Shown here: one piece after another, positions 9,372-19,189 of the stretch
How the letters are laid out: each line of letters opens with the position of its first letter
Position numbering within the stretch: position 1 is the stretch's first letter
The notes under the pieces: model-generated
Database searches by the model: none
Seen by the model: only the letters and a program-made list of their open reading frames with translations
What the model was told of the DNA's origin: nothing
Program-made: the position numbers and the translations under genes
Assembly: GCA_963823895.1 (NCBI GenBank)
Contig: CAWGNG010000026.1
Span: forward strand, 512,063 to 576,062
Direction: 5' to 3'
Origin: G963675935 sp963823895
GTDB taxonomy: Bacteria > Planctomycetota > Planctomycetia > Pirellulales > Thermoguttaceae
Length of the DNA: 64,000 nt

Positions 9372-10727
9372 TCAGGAGCGATCGTGCATCCAGTGGGCCT
9401 CGATTTCTTCGAGCGAACGCCCTTTCGTTTCCGGTACCCACATCCACACGAGCGCCACCAGCACGGCGCAAAATGCCGCGTAGAGATAGAAGGGATACGC
9501 GTGGTGGAATCGTGCAACCAAGTAGGAGTCTTCGTCCATCATCGGGAACGTCTGCGAGACCACGAAATTGGCCGACCACAGGGCAAAGGTGGCTATCGAC
9601 ATCGCGCGGCCGCGAATCCTGTTGGGAAATATCTCCGAGAGGATCACCCAAACCACCGGACCCACCGACAGCGAAAACGCGGCGATGTAGCTTAGGATGC
9701 AGATCAAGACCGAACCGGCCGCGAAGTGGCATTGTGAAGCGGCTCCCATGGCCGCCAGCGAAAGTCCCATGCCTGTCGCCCCGACAATCATTAGCGGCTT
9801 GCGGCCAAGACGATCGACCGTCCCAATGGCAATCAGCGTGAACGACAACATGACTGCGCCGACCACAACTTGCTGCAGCAGAGCGGCGTTGGTTTCCGAC
9901 CCCACTTTCTTGAAGATCTCCGGCCCAAAGTAGAGAAAGACGTTGATGCCGGTTACCTGCTGCAAAACTGCCAATGCAATGCCGACCGCGAGCACGAACC
10001 GCATTTCAGGCGCGAGGACTCCAAGATGCTTCTCCGCCTCCTTGGCGACCGTGGCGCCAATTGCCTGCGTCTCGGCGTCGGCAAATTCAGGGCCGCCGAT
10101 GCGAGCCAGAACCCGCCGGGCCTTGTCCAATCGCCCTTGTTCCACCAACCAGCGCGGGCTCTCGGGCACGGTCGCCAGCAACAGGAGAAAGATCGCCGAT
10201 GGCGCGATCCCGGAAGCGAACATCCATCGCCAGCCCATGGCCTCGTTCCACGACGGATCACCCCCCAACGCAATAAAGTAGTTGACGAAGTAAGTCACGA
10301 CCATGCCGGTGGCGATCGCGAACTGATTGACTGAGACCAGCCGTCCGCGAACCCGCGCCGGCGAGATTTCGGCGATGTACATCGGGGAAGCCATGGAGGC
10401 GACGCCGACCCCGACTCCGCCGATGACGCGGAAGACGACGAAGAAGCTGAACGTGTCGGCCGCCGCCGTGCCCACGGCAGAAACGAGAAACAGGATGCCC
10501 GCCAACATCTGGGTCTTCTTCCGGCCGGCGAAATCGCTGACCACCCCCGCCACTGACACACCAATCACACAGCCGAGCAGAGCGCTCGAGGCCGCCCAAC
10601 CTTTCATGGTCGCATCGAGTTTGAAATGCACCTGCAGAAACCCAATTGCATCGGAGATCACCGCCGTATCGTAGCCGAAAAGCAGCCCGCCCAGCGCGGC
10701 GACCAAACATACGCGAAGAACGAACAT
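9372..10727 (-). CDS. MFS sugar porter (xylose/galactose proton symporter type)
   Basis: A 451-residue inner-membrane transporter with twelve predicted helices. Family signatures of the sugar-porter branch are present: GYDTAVISDAIGFL in helix 1, FAGRKKTQM between helices 2 and 3, RVIGGVGVGVASMASPMYIAEISP, PESPRWLVEQGR after helix 6, QQVTGINVFLYFGPEIF in helix 7, DRLGRKPL between helices 8 and 9, and VPETKGRSLEEIE at the end. It would import a monosaccharide, plausibly the product of the GH3 or GH106 enzyme. It lies upstream of the GH3 gene on the same strand. Substrate cannot be read from sequence. Confidence 0.9.
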   Translation of the reverse strand: MFVLRVCLVAALGGLLFGYDTAVISDAIGFLQVHFKLDATMKGWAASSALLGCVIGVSVAGVVSDFAGRKKTQMLAGILFLVSAVGTAAADTFSFFVVFRVIGGVGVGVASMASPMYIAEISPARVRGRLVSVNQFAIATGMVVTYFVNYFIALGGDPSWNEAMGWRWMFASGIAPSAIFLLLLATVPESPRWLVEQGRLDKARRVLARIGGPEFADAETQAIGATVAKEAEKHLGVLAPEMRFVLAVGIALAVLQQVTGINVFLYFGPEIFKKVGSETNAALLQQVVVGAVMLSFTLIAIGTVDRLGRKPLMIVGATGMGLSLAAMGAASQCHFAAGSVLICILSYIAAFSLSVGPVVWVILSEIFPNRIRGRAMSIATFALWSANFVVSQTFPMMDEDSYLVARFHHAYPFYLYAAFCAVLVALVWMWVPETKGRSLEEIEAHWMHDRS

Positions 10728-10911
10728 GCTCTGTTCCTTGTGTGGCGGTTTTCGGCAGGTCGCAGGCGGCGAGAAAGCCCGATCGTCTGATGGCTGAGCA
10801 TGGACGGCAGGTCCGCCGATCGGGCCCCGTTATTCTCGCTGCGATCAGCATAGCAGGCACACCGCGGGCATTCAAGCAGCGCCAGAGAGGCGCGAGAGAG
10901 GAACTATCGTA

Positions 10912-10979
10912 TGCCACTGCTTGGCAACCGCTGTCGGCGAGCCATCTGCCCTCCGCACTGCTTCTGCAAAGCAGTGGCA
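10912..10979. repeat. Short inverted repeat TGCCACTGCTT / AAGCAGTGGCA
   Basis: Eleven-base perfect arms at 10912-10922 and 10969-10979, separated by 46 bases, lie in the 281-base gap between the transporter start and the preceding minus-strand gene's stop. Could be a terminator of that gene or a fragment of an intergenic repeat. Nothing else is seen in this gap. Confidence 0.5.
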
Positions 10980-11008
10980 CACAAAGCGCGATTATCGGGC
11001 CGCGTCTC

Positions 11009-11737
11009 TCACCCGGCGGGCAGACGGGCCTCGTAGGCAAGGCTCCGCAGAAAGCCCTTTGCCTCCGTGTAGCTCTGCGGCGGAACGCTGGTGACGAAGT
11101 TCGTCAGTTCGACCGTCATGTCGCCAATCGTACGAACGGCTGCGAGGTAATCGTCGGCCCCGAGCACGCCACGATAGGCTCGGGTGGAAAAAATCTTCTC
11201 CAGGATCGCCCTTTGCTGACTGAAATCAGCCGAGGTGAGCAGGATTGGCCAACGGATCTGACCGGTCACTGCATCGAGTTGGGAGTTGTTGAGCGGTTTC
11301 GGCGCTTCGAGATGCGCGTAGCGCACGAAGTTGGCAGGATTGCCGCGCTCCCGTCTGTTTGCCGCCTCGCGATACTCACGGTTGATATTGCGTGCGTCGA
11401 AGTAGGTGGTTACCCACAGGTGGTAGTTCTCGATCTCATGCTGTCTGGCGGTGCTCCAGTTGATGGCGGCCGCCGAGTTTGCCAGATTGCGTTCACCGGT
11501 GGAGCGAATTACGTCTGCCAACCCGCGCAGGTAAGACCCGGCAACCGTCGTGCCGGAGTAGCCGCCATATAAATATGGACTTGCGACACCGCCGCCGTAG
11601 AGGAGCGTCGGTTGGCTGATCGTCGACACCGCGCTTCCGCCCGAAGACATTCCGCTTCCGCCCGCGGCGAGCGTCCGCGACTGGGCAGACACGCTCGCAA
11701 CCGCCGCCGCCAGTATTAGATAACCGATGGTTTTCAT
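11009..11737 (-). CDS. Secreted protein of unknown function
   Basis: A 242-residue protein. The frame is open to 11809, but the start at 11737 has a clear AAGGAG site seven bases upstream and begins a signal peptide (MKTIGYLILAAAVASVSAQS). The mature part opens with a Gly/Ser/Tyr-rich stretch (YGGGVASPYLYGGYSG) and continues as a helical domain with conserved-looking Trp, Tyr and Arg (ENYHLWVTTYFDARNINREY). No catalytic motif is visible. I do not recognise the family; similar secreted proteins of this size are common in planctomycetes. Confidence 0.65.
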   Translation of the reverse strand: MKTIGYLILAAAVASVSAQSRTLAAGGSGMSSGGSAVSTISQPTLLYGGGVASPYLYGGYSGTTVAGSYLRGLADVIRSTGERNLANSAAAINWSTARQHEIENYHLWVTTYFDARNINREYREAANRRERGNPANFVRYAHLEAPKPLNNSQLDAVTGQIRWPILLTSADFSQQRAILEKIFSTRAYRGVLGADDYLAAVRTIGDMTVELTNFVTSVPPQSYTEAKGFLRSLAYEARLPAG

Positions 11738-11878
11738 GGTCGCGCTCCTTAATTCCTGTGACCCGTTTGCCTCACTAGAATTAAACGGACCGGCAGCGCC
11801 AACGAACACCCCCCCGCCGGCAAAAAGTTTAGCCCGCGTCTTTCGCTTTCCCCCTGCGTATAATTCCGTGCTAAGGCT

Positions 11879-12000
11879 CCTGTAGGGAACGCCCTCCGCG
11901 GCGTTCCGAGAGCCGCGAAAGACGAGGTTTTCCTCGCCGGCACGGAACGCCGCGGAGGGCGTTCCCTACAGGAAGAACTTCGTCAACTTACTTTGACGCG
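11879..12000. repeat. Stem-loop repeat element, copy 1
   Basis: Perfect 30-base inverted arms at 11879-11908 (CCTGTAGGGAACGCCCTCCG...) and 11943-11972 surround a 34-base loop. A conserved tail CGTCAACTTACTTTGACGCG (11981-12000), itself a short hairpin, follows. A second copy is at 33624-33746. The two copies differ in the stem at one base pair, with both sides changed together. The element lies in the gap between divergent genes (11738-12082), which holds nothing else apart from the ribosome site of the HEAT gene. Confidence 0.9.
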
Positions 12001-12082
12001 ACTTCCAAGTTCGAAAAGTTTGGGCGGTACAGAGACAAAAGCGCCGACCGTCAGGTTTTCGACTACGCAAAAGGAGTGGATC

Positions 12083-13746
12083 ATGGGCAGAATGCTGTTA
12101 TCCTTGGTGATCGCGGCTTGTTGGGTTTGTATGTCGGCGGTCAGCGGTCACGCCGAAGACACGTCGGAACTGATCGCGCAACTGCGTTCTAGCGACGAAG
12201 CGGTACGTCTTCACGCGATCGACGTATTGGGCGAGCAGTGCTGGGCGCCGCCCGAAGTCCTGCGCGCGCTCGGCGGCGAATTGAAGAGCCGATCGGCGGT
12301 CGTTCGCGCCCACGCGGCCCATGCCATGGGTAACCTGGCGGCAGGAGCTCGACCGGCCGTTGCCGCCTTGGCGCCGTTGCTCCACGATCCCGATCCGAAG
12401 GTGCGACGGATGGCAATCCGCGCATGGGGGCGAATTCGGCCCAACCCCGCGGTGTCGGTTCCCCTGCTGGCCAACGTGCTGAAAGATCCCGATGCGTCAA
12501 TTCGCACGGAAGCGCTGAACATTCTGACCGATATCGGCCAGCCCGCGGTGCCGACGCTGACTCGACTTCTCGGCCGCAACGACGTTACCTACTGGTGCTG
12601 CGTGGCGTTGGGTGAAATGGGAGCGGACGCCGCCGACGCGGCCCCGGCGTTGGTCGAAGTTCTCAACAACGATCCACGGCCGGAGGTCCGCCGCGAGGCG
12701 GCGTTGGCCCTCGGCGCGATCGGCGCGGCGGCCCCGGTCAGCGTGCCCGGATTGATCGAAGCGCTCGACAACAAGAACCCAACGGTGCTTGCCGGCGCCG
12801 CGTACGCTCTCGGCCGGATCGGTCCCAAGGCCACGGCCGCGGAATCGCCGCTTGTCAAGTGTGCGGCCAATGCCGATCCGTTGGTGAAGACCGTGTGCGC
12901 CTGGGCACTGGCAAAGATCGACCCCGAGAATGATGCGCGGAAGCGGGCGGCGATTGCACAGCTTGCGGTGGCATTGAAAAGCAATCAGCCGTCGCTTCGC
13001 AACGCGGCGCTCTTCGGCCTGGCCGATCTGAAGCCCGCTTCCGGGGCGGTGCTGCCGGCGATGAGCGAAGCCCTGCACGATCCCGACAAAAGCGTGGCGG
13101 GCGCGGCCTTGTACGCGGTGGCCGCGCTGGGCGATCCGGCGATTCCCGCATTGACCGACGCGCTGAAACGCAAGGAGCTTCGTCCCGACGCGGCGCGAAT
13201 TCTCGCGCAAATGGGATCGCGGGCGAAGGGGGCAGCGCCGCCCTGGTCGAAATCGTCAGGACCGACCAAGACGGCCATTCGCAGAGCGAGGCCCTGATGG
13301 CTTTGGGGTCTACCGACGCCGACCCAAAGGTGGTCGTCCCCGCTGCGATCGAAGCCCTGCACTCCCGGCGAGAGGACGTCTGCTCTGCGGCCTGCTTCGC
13401 CTTGGGGCGAATGGGGAAGCCGGCCCTGGCGGCCGTGCCCGAGTTGGAGAAGAGGCTCGGCGATCGGGACGAGTGCGGGGCGATGGCGGCCTGGGCGCTG
13501 GTGCGAATTGCCCCCGATTCACCCGAGGTAGCCCACCGACTGGTTCCCCTGTTTGTCAAGGCGCTCAACCAGTGCGAGCCGACGGTTCGCATCGAGGCGG
13601 CCGCGTCGCTGGCGCGCATGGGGCCATTGGCGAAGGATGCCATCCCGGCGCTCCGCCGAGTCAGCGCCGACAACGATAAGAGGGTTCATGCCGCCGCGCT
13701 GGCGGCACTGAGCGCCGTCAACACCCCGCTGATCGGCCGCAAGTAG
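12083..13746 (+). CDS. Secreted HEAT-repeat protein, with one frame break
   Basis: Start at ATG 12083 with AAGGAG at 12071-12076, although the frame is open to 11993. A signal peptide (MGRMLLSLVIAACWVCMSAVSGHAED) is followed by about fourteen HEAT/PBS-lyase-type repeats (pattern: DPDPKVRRMAIRAWGRI, RPEVRREAALALGAIG). These form an all-helical scaffold for protein binding. The frame in use ends at 13297, but the repeat pattern continues without loss in the next frame from about 13244 (ALVEIVRTDQDGHSQ...) to the stop at 13744-13746. One base is missing between about 13213 and 13244. Joined, the protein is about 555 residues. The break is probably a sequence error, not decay. Confidence 0.75.
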
Positions 13747-13770
13747 ATTCGCGCGGCAGCCATGAGCCGT

Positions 13771-13776
13771 TATAAT
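13771..13776 (+). promoter_or_regulatory. Possible -10 element of recQ
   Basis: TATAAT at 13771-13776, 24 bases before the recQ ATG, in otherwise GC-rich DNA. No convincing -35 box at 17 bases (TTCGCG at 13748). Suggestive only. Confidence 0.3.
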
Positions 13777-13799
13777 GCGGGATTGGCAAGGTCCGCGCC

Positions 13800-16565
13800 A
13801 TGTCCAATCCAACGCCGCCGCCGCACTCGTACCTCTCTCGCTTTGGGCTCAGTTCGTTCCGCACGGGCCAGGAACGGGTGATTTCGACGGTTCTTGCCGG
13901 GCGGGATTGCCTTTGCGTCATGCCGACCGGCGGCGGAAAAAGCCTCTGCTACCAACTGCCGGCGCTGGCGCTCGACGGTCTGACGCTGGTCGTCTCGCCG
14001 TTGATCGCGTTGATGAAAGACCAGGTCGATCAGCTCCATTCGCTGGGATTGCCGGTGAGCTTCATCAACAGCACGCTCTCGGCGGCGGAGCAGAACGACC
14101 GGCTCGACCGCATGGCGGCCGGCGAGTTTCGCCTGCTCTACGTGGTGCCCGAGCGGTTTCGCAGCGGGCGATTTCTCGATGCCGTTCGGGCGGTGGGGGT
14201 GAAGCTGCTGGCGGTCGACGAGGCCCATTGCATCAGCGAGTGGGGACACGATTTTCGCCCCGACTACGCCCGCCTCGGCCATTTCCGCCGCTTGCTGGGC
14301 AATCCGACCACGATCGCCCTGACCGCCACGGCCACCGATCGCGTGCGCCGCGACATCGTCGAACTGTTGGCGCTGCACCAGCCCGAGACCTTCATCACCG
14401 GTTTCGCGCGGCCGAACCTCTTCTACGAAGTTCAGATGCCGCGGAGCGAGCGGCAGAAGCCCGGGACGCTGGTCGATTTTCTCGCCCGCACGCCCGGCTC
14501 GGGCATCATCTACACCTCCACCCGCAAGCGGGCCGAAGAAGTGGCCGAGACGATCACCGCTCAAACCCGCCGCCGCACCGTCGTCTATCATGCCGGGATG
14601 TTGCCCGACCAGCGCCGCCGGGCCCAGGACGACTTCATGCGCGGCCGCTGCGAAATCGTGGTGGCCACCAACGCCTTCGGCATGGGCATCGACAAGCCCG
14701 ACGTGCGCTTCGTCGTCCACTACAACATTCCCGGCAGCCTTGAGGCGTATTATCAGGAGGCGGGTCGAGCCGGCCGCGACGGCGACCCGTCCCACTGCCT
14801 CATGCTCTACCACACCTCGGATCGCTACATCCAGGAATACTTTATCGACAGCAATTACCCGGCCCGCGAGCACGTCGAGGCCGTCTACGACTATCTCTGC
14901 GAGCTCGACGAGAATCCGATCGAAATGACGCAGGACGAACTGAAGCAGACGCTCGGCCTGCCGATCGGCAGCGACGGCGTCGGCAATTGCGAGCAGATTC
15001 TCGAAGGGGCCGGTGTGCTGGAACGCCTGATCGCCTCGCAGAACATGGCCTCGGTGCGGATCGACAGCGACTTGCCCACGCTGGTCGATCTCCTGCCCAA
15101 GCAGGCGAAGTCGCAGCGGAAGGTGCTGCGTTCGGTTGAGCACATCGTCGGCCCGCGGCGGCAGGAGTTGGTGCAGTTCAACATCCGTGACCTGTCGGCC
15201 AACGACGAGATGGATCAGACGTCGATCGCCCACGCGCTGCACGAACTAAACCGGCTGGAAGCGTTCACCTACGTGCCGGCCTTTCGCGGCCGGGCGATTC
15301 GCATGATCCGCCGCGATCTCGCTTTCGACCAACTGGACATCGACTTCGACGAGATCGAGCGGCGCAAGGCGGCCGAGTACGAAAAGCTGGAACGGGTTGT
15401 CCGTTTTGCCATGGGCAGCGCGTGCCGTCAACAGGAGATTCTCCGCTACTTCGGCGAGACGAACGCCGATCGCTGCGGCCATTGCGATAACTGCCGGCTG
15501 CAGGAGCAAAGAGATCAGAGATCAGGGGTCAGGGACCAGAGTTTAGCCGCCGCGTCCACGCGGGGCGAAACCGACACCGAGGGGCGGGCAATTCATTACC
15601 CACCTGCCGGATCGATCGACGACGCGATCCTCCGCACCGTGCGAATCGTGCTAAGCGGCGTGGCCCGCGCCCAGGCCCGTTTCGCCTGCGGCAGGAACCG
15701 CATCGCCAAAATGCTCTGCGGCTCGAACAGCGCCGAGGTGAAAAAACTCGGGTTGCACCGCCTCAGCACGTTCGGGCTGCTCAAGCATCTAAAACAAGAT
15801 GAAGTGCTCTTGATCATCGACGCGCTGATGGCGATGCGCTGTCTGCAACAGGTCGACGTCGATCGCTTCCGGCCGGTGCTCGAGCTTACCGACTTCGGCG
15901 GCGAAGTGATGCGCGGCCGAGCGATACTCCCCAACGAATTGCCGATCCCGCTCGAATTGCAGCGAAAGCTGCGCGCCCTTCAAGGGGTGGGCAATTCATT
16001 GCCCACTGGCGCTGCCCCAAACACAGCCCACACCGAACGGGACCGAGGAGCTTTCGGCGAACAATCTGACATTTTGCAGAAAAATCCTCCCGAAACCTCC
16101 TCCGTCCCCCTCGATGCGCCCGATCCGGAGCTTCTCGATTCGCTCAAGCGCTGGTGTGCCGAGATTGCGGATGAGGCGGGCGTGCCGCTCTATTGCATCT
16201 TGCAGAATGCCACGCTCGCCGAGTTGGTCCGCTGCCGCCCGACCACTCCCGCTGCGTTGTTGGCGGTTAAGGGCATGGGCCCGGTCAGGGTCGAGCGTTA
16301 CGGCCACACGCTGCTGGAGATCATCCGCGAGGAGTTGGCGGAAGACGGGGAGACTGCGAATCAGCGAGACGTCGGACAATCTGCCGTCTCCTCGTCTCCC
16401 TCTCTCCCCGTCTCCCCCTCTCTTCCTTCCTCCCACTGGACCCGTCGCCTCCTGTCCGCCGGTTTCACGGTGGACGAGTGCATGGCGATTCGCGGGCTGA
16501 CACGCGAAGTGGTCCTGGAACACGCCCGGCAGGCCGAGCAGGATTCGGCCGATCGCGAACTATAG
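13800..16565 (+). CDS. recQ: RecQ family ATP-dependent DNA helicase
   Basis: A 921-residue 3'-5' helicase for recombination and repair, much longer than the usual 600-700. Walker A (GGGKSLCYQ, about residue 45), DEAH box (VDEAHCISEWGHDF, about 140), motif IV region (GIIYTSTRKRAEE) and motif VI (QEAGRAGRDG, about 318) are all present. The RQC zinc site has four cysteines in CRQQEILRYFGETNADRCGHCDNC-type spacing at 541-565. A winged helix follows. The HRDC domain lies at about 780-850 and a C-terminal helix-turn-helix-like tail at 880-915. The extra length comes from low-complexity linkers after RQC, before HRDC and before the tail, which are made of repeat DNA read in frame. Confidence 0.93.
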   Translation: MSNPTPPPHSYLSRFGLSSFRTGQERVISTVLAGRDCLCVMPTGGGKSLCYQLPALALDGLTLVVSPLIALMKDQVDQLHSLGLPVSFINSTLSAAEQNDRLDRMAAGEFRLLYVVPERFRSGRFLDAVRAVGVKLLAVDEAHCISEWGHDFRPDYARLGHFRRLLGNPTTIALTATATDRVRRDIVELLALHQPETFITGFARPNLFYEVQMPRSERQKPGTLVDFLARTPGSGIIYTSTRKRAEEVAETITAQTRRRTVVYHAGMLPDQRRRAQDDFMRGRCEIVVATNAFGMGIDKPDVRFVVHYNIPGSLEAYYQEAGRAGRDGDPSHCLMLYHTSDRYIQEYFIDSNYPAREHVEAVYDYLCELDENPIEMTQDELKQTLGLPIGSDGVGNCEQILEGAGVLERLIASQNMASVRIDSDLPTLVDLLPKQAKSQRKVLRSVEHIVGPRRQELVQFNIRDLSANDEMDQTSIAHALHELNRLEAFTYVPAFRGRAIRMIRRDLAFDQLDIDFDEIERRKAAEYEKLERVVRFAMGSACRQQEILRYFGETNADRCGHCDNCRLQEQRDQRSGVRDQSLAAASTRGETDTEGRAIHYPPAGSIDDAILRTVRIVLSGVARAQARFACGRNRIAKMLCGSNSAEVKKLGLHRLSTFGLLKHLKQDEVLLIIDALMAMRCLQQVDVDRFRPVLELTDFGGEVMRGRAILPNELPIPLELQRKLRALQGVGNSLPTGAAPNTAHTERDRGAFGEQSDILQKNPPETSSVPLDAPDPELLDSLKRWCAEIADEAGVPLYCILQNATLAELVRCRPTTPAALLAVKGMGPVRVERYGHTLLEIIREELAEDGETANQRDVGQSAVSSSPSLPVSPSLPSSHWTRRLLSAGFTVDECMAIRGLTREVVLEHARQAEQDSADREL
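15507..15606. repeat. Repeat DNA inside recQ, linker after the zinc domain
   Basis: A block of AGATCAGAG/GGTCAGGGACCAGA-like sequence is followed by a small hairpin CCGCGTCCACGCGG (about 15549-15562) and by GGGCGGGCAATTCATTACCC (15583 on). The hairpin is preceded by GTTTAGCC, as is the related intergenic palindrome at 43669-43693. It codes residues about 569-602 of RecQ, where the family normally has a short linker. Confidence 0.65.
15984..16007. repeat. Palindrome GTGGGCAATTCATTGCCCAC inside recQ
   Basis: A near-perfect palindrome read in frame as part of RecQ (about residues 729-736), sharing the GGCAATTCATT core with the block at 15586-15600. It sits in the linker before HRDC. Confidence 0.7.
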
Positions 16566-16626
16566 GCAAAAAACGCTCGGCCCTGTGCTCCTTCTCCCGC
16601 CGGTCGCCAACCGTCGGTTCATCAGA

Positions 16627-16632
16627 TATAAT
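16627..16632 (+). promoter_or_regulatory. Possible promoter of ftsH
   Basis: TATAAT at 16627-16632 with TCGCCA (four of six matches to the -35 consensus) at 16604-16609, a 17-base spacer. It lies 67 bases before the ftsH ATG, in a locally AT-rich stretch. Confidence 0.4.
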
Positions 16633-16698
16633 TGTACGGTGTTATCGACGTAAATCTCTGCTGTTGTCCCTGCCGGAAGTCTGAGAAGAGGAGCATCC

Positions 16699-18667
16699 AT
16701 GCCCGATCTGCCCGAAAAGCCCGCGAAGAGCAACGATAGTCCGCCGCCGCCGAGGCTGCGTTCCAATCCGCGGATGACAGCGTCGCTGTGGTGGGCGTTG
16801 GCGATACTCGCGATCGCGGGGATCGTCATCTATGAGCAGTCGAGCAACGGCCCTTCGGAAATCGACTACGGCTTCTTCCGGCAGCAATTGGAAGTGGATA
16901 AGAACATCGCTAGCGCCAATATCGAGGGGACGAAACTCTACGGCGAGTTCAAGAAAGCCCCCGTCGATCTAAAGGCCAAGCCCGATTCCCACGGCGTCTC
17001 CCCGTTTCTAAACAAGAAGTTCGTTACCGTGCTGCCGCCGATGGCGCTGGACAGCCAGGAGCTGGACCGCCTGTTGCTGCGACTTCTCGGGCCGAACAAC
17101 TACAAAGCGACGGTGCCGCCCGACAACACCTTCGTCGTGCTGTTCGTCTACGTGTTGGTGTTGGGGGCTCTGTTCGTCGGCGTGGCGTTCCTCTTTCGCA
17201 GGGCCCGCGATTCGTTCTTCTCCGGCGGCTTGACCGGTAGCTTTGCGAAGAGCGGGGCGCGGCGCTACGACGCCTCGGGCACGCCGATCACCTTCGCCGA
17301 CGTCGCCGGGCTGGAGGGCGTCAAACACGACTTGCAGGAGGTCGTCGATTTCCTCCGCAATCCGGCCAAGTTCCAGCGGCTGGGGGCCCGCGTCCCCAAG
17401 GGCATTCTGCTGATGGGCCCGCCGGGCACGGGCAAGACGCTACTGGGCCGCGCGGTGGCCGGCGAGGCGGGCGTCCCCTTCTTCTCGATCAACGGCTCCG
17501 AGTTCATCCAGATGTTCGTCGGCGTCGGCGCGGGCGCGTCCGCGATCTGTTCAACACCGCCAAAGAAAACGCCCCGGCCATCCTCTTCATCGACGAAATC
17601 GACGCGGTCGGCCGCCACCGCGGCGCCGGCGTCGGCGGAGGGCACGACGAGCGCGAGCAGACGCTCAACCAAATTCTCAGCGAAATGGACGGCTTCGCGC
17701 AGACCGAGTCGGTGATCGTGATGGCCGCCACGAATCGGCCGGACGTGCTCGATCCCGCCCTGCTGCGCCCAGGCCGTTTCGACCGCCACATCACCGTCGA
17801 TCGTCCCAGTTACAAGGGCCGGCTGGCGATCTTCCAGGTGCACAGCAAGGATGTGCCGCTGGCCGGCGACGTCGACATGGAGCGGCTGGCGGCGGGCACC
17901 GTCGGCCTGACCGGCGCCGACATCAGCAACCTGGTGAACGAAGCCGCTCTTTGGGCAAGCCGTCACGACAAAGACCGCGTCGAGATGGCCGATTTCGAGT
18001 ACGCCCGCGACAAACTCTTAATGGGCTCGAAACGCGAGGAGGTCCTTTCCGACCAAGAGAAGAAGATGACCGCCTATCACGAGTCGGGCCACGCTCTGTT
18101 GGCCTGGAGCGTGCCGGGCACCGATCGGCTGCACAAAGTCTCGATCGTTCCCCGCGGCCGCTCGCTGGGCGCTACGCAACTGCTGCCCGAGGAAGATCGC
18201 GTCAGCATCAGCGAGAGCGAATTGCACACGCGGCTGCTCTTCCTGCTGGGCGGCCGCGCGGCCGAGAAGATGGTCTTCAACGAGTACACGCAGGGGCCGA
18301 GGACGATCTCAACAAGGCGACGCAATTGGCCCGGCGAATGGTCACGCACTGGGGCATGAGCGACCGGCTCGGGCCGGTGGCCTTCCGCGACACGGAGGAC
18401 CATCCCTTCCTCGGCCGCGAGATGGCCGAGCCCCGCCGCTTCAGCGAGCACACCGCCCAGGTGATCGACGAGGAGGTCTCCCGCATCCTCCGCGACGCTT
18501 CCGACAAAGCCACCGTGATGCTCGGCGACCGCCGCGAGAAGCTCGACCTGTTGGCCAAGAAGCTGGAAGAGGCCGAAACGCTCGACGAAGAGGAGATCGA
18601 GAAGCTGATCGGGCCGCCGCTCTATAAGAGGCCCGATCACGGCGAAGTGCCCCAGCCGAAAAGATGA
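16699..18667 (+). CDS. ftsH: ATP-dependent zinc metalloprotease FtsH, with two frame breaks
   Basis: Membrane-anchored AAA protease that degrades unstable membrane and regulatory proteins. The N-terminus has two membrane segments (about residues 30-46 and 140-165) around a periplasmic domain. Walker A is GPPGTGKT, Walker B is ILFIDEIDAVG, the second region of homology contains ATNRPDVLDPALLRPGRFDR, and the zinc site is HESGH. The coding sequence runs through three frames: 16699 to about 17535, then to about 18295, then to 18667. At each switch exactly one base is missing (17531-17538, and the G run at 18293-18296). The protein would be about 656 residues, normal for FtsH. All motifs survive, so I infer sequence error rather than a dead gene. 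Confidence 0.85.
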
Positions 18668-18685
18668 CCACGATCGAAAAGAAGA

Positions 18686-19189
18686 TCATTCCTCGTCCTG
18701 GACGTCGGTTGCGTCAAAAAGGGCTGTCTGGTGAGTGGTAGGAACTTGAACGGACTTGGCATCACTTACTTTTCTGAAACAAAATCGTTCGCCGCGCAAG
18801 CTGAGCGAAAAACCGGTTCCTGCTGGGTAGGATGCGGCATCGAGCAGCGCCGGCCAACACGTGGTGATTGCCAGCGCTTTGTAGTACATGTTCCTCCGAT
18901 GGAGCGCGGCGCTCATGATCACATGCGTCACATCCATCTCCCTGCAAATATCGGGAAGGCGCTCATCCTTCTTGCTGTGCGAACCGCGGTCCGGGCTAAT
19001 AACGATCCAACCGCCTTCTTTGCTCAACTCCGGTATCCATTCGAGATCCGGCATACCCTTTGGGAACTTCGTAAGGAGATGCGCAACCTCAGCGTCGGCC
19101 CCGTAAAGTTGCAGCGAATCGCGGATTTGTCGCTCTACTACAAGGTGGCTCAGGCACTCATCAAGGAAGAACCGGATTGGCTGTGTCAC
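18686..19189 (-). CDS. VapC45-like PIN-domain toxin
   Basis: A 167-residue protein beginning RFFLDECLSHLVV, the first acidic strand of a PIN-like ribonuclease fold, followed by LEWIPELSKEGGWIVISPDRG with the next acidic residues. This matches the VapC45 PIN-like group of toxins. Its ATG overlaps the stop of the upstream gene by four bases (19186-19189), the usual coupling for toxin-antitoxin operons, with the antitoxin first. It ends 18 bases from the convergent ftsH stop. The target RNA is unknown. Confidence 0.7.
   Translation of the reverse strand: MTQPIRFFLDECLSHLVVERQIRDSLQLYGADAEVAHLLTKFPKGMPDLEWIPELSKEGGWIVISPDRGSHSKKDERLPDICREMDVTHVIMSAALHRRNMYYKALAITTCWPALLDAASYPAGTGFSLSLRGERFCFRKVSDAKSVQVPTTHQTALFDATDVQDEE

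Noticed and set aside
13770..15242. A 490-codon minus-strand frame across recQ, and similar long antisense frames at 3824-5305, 23041-24066, 24961-26121 and 53819-55564.
   Set aside because: All lie opposite genes with strong family motifs, and none has its own motif or ribosome site.
16699..18667. Programmed frameshifting in ftsH.
   Set aside because: There are two breaks at unrelated sites, no slippery heptamer or downstream pseudoknot seen, and similar breaks occur in five other genes in the window.
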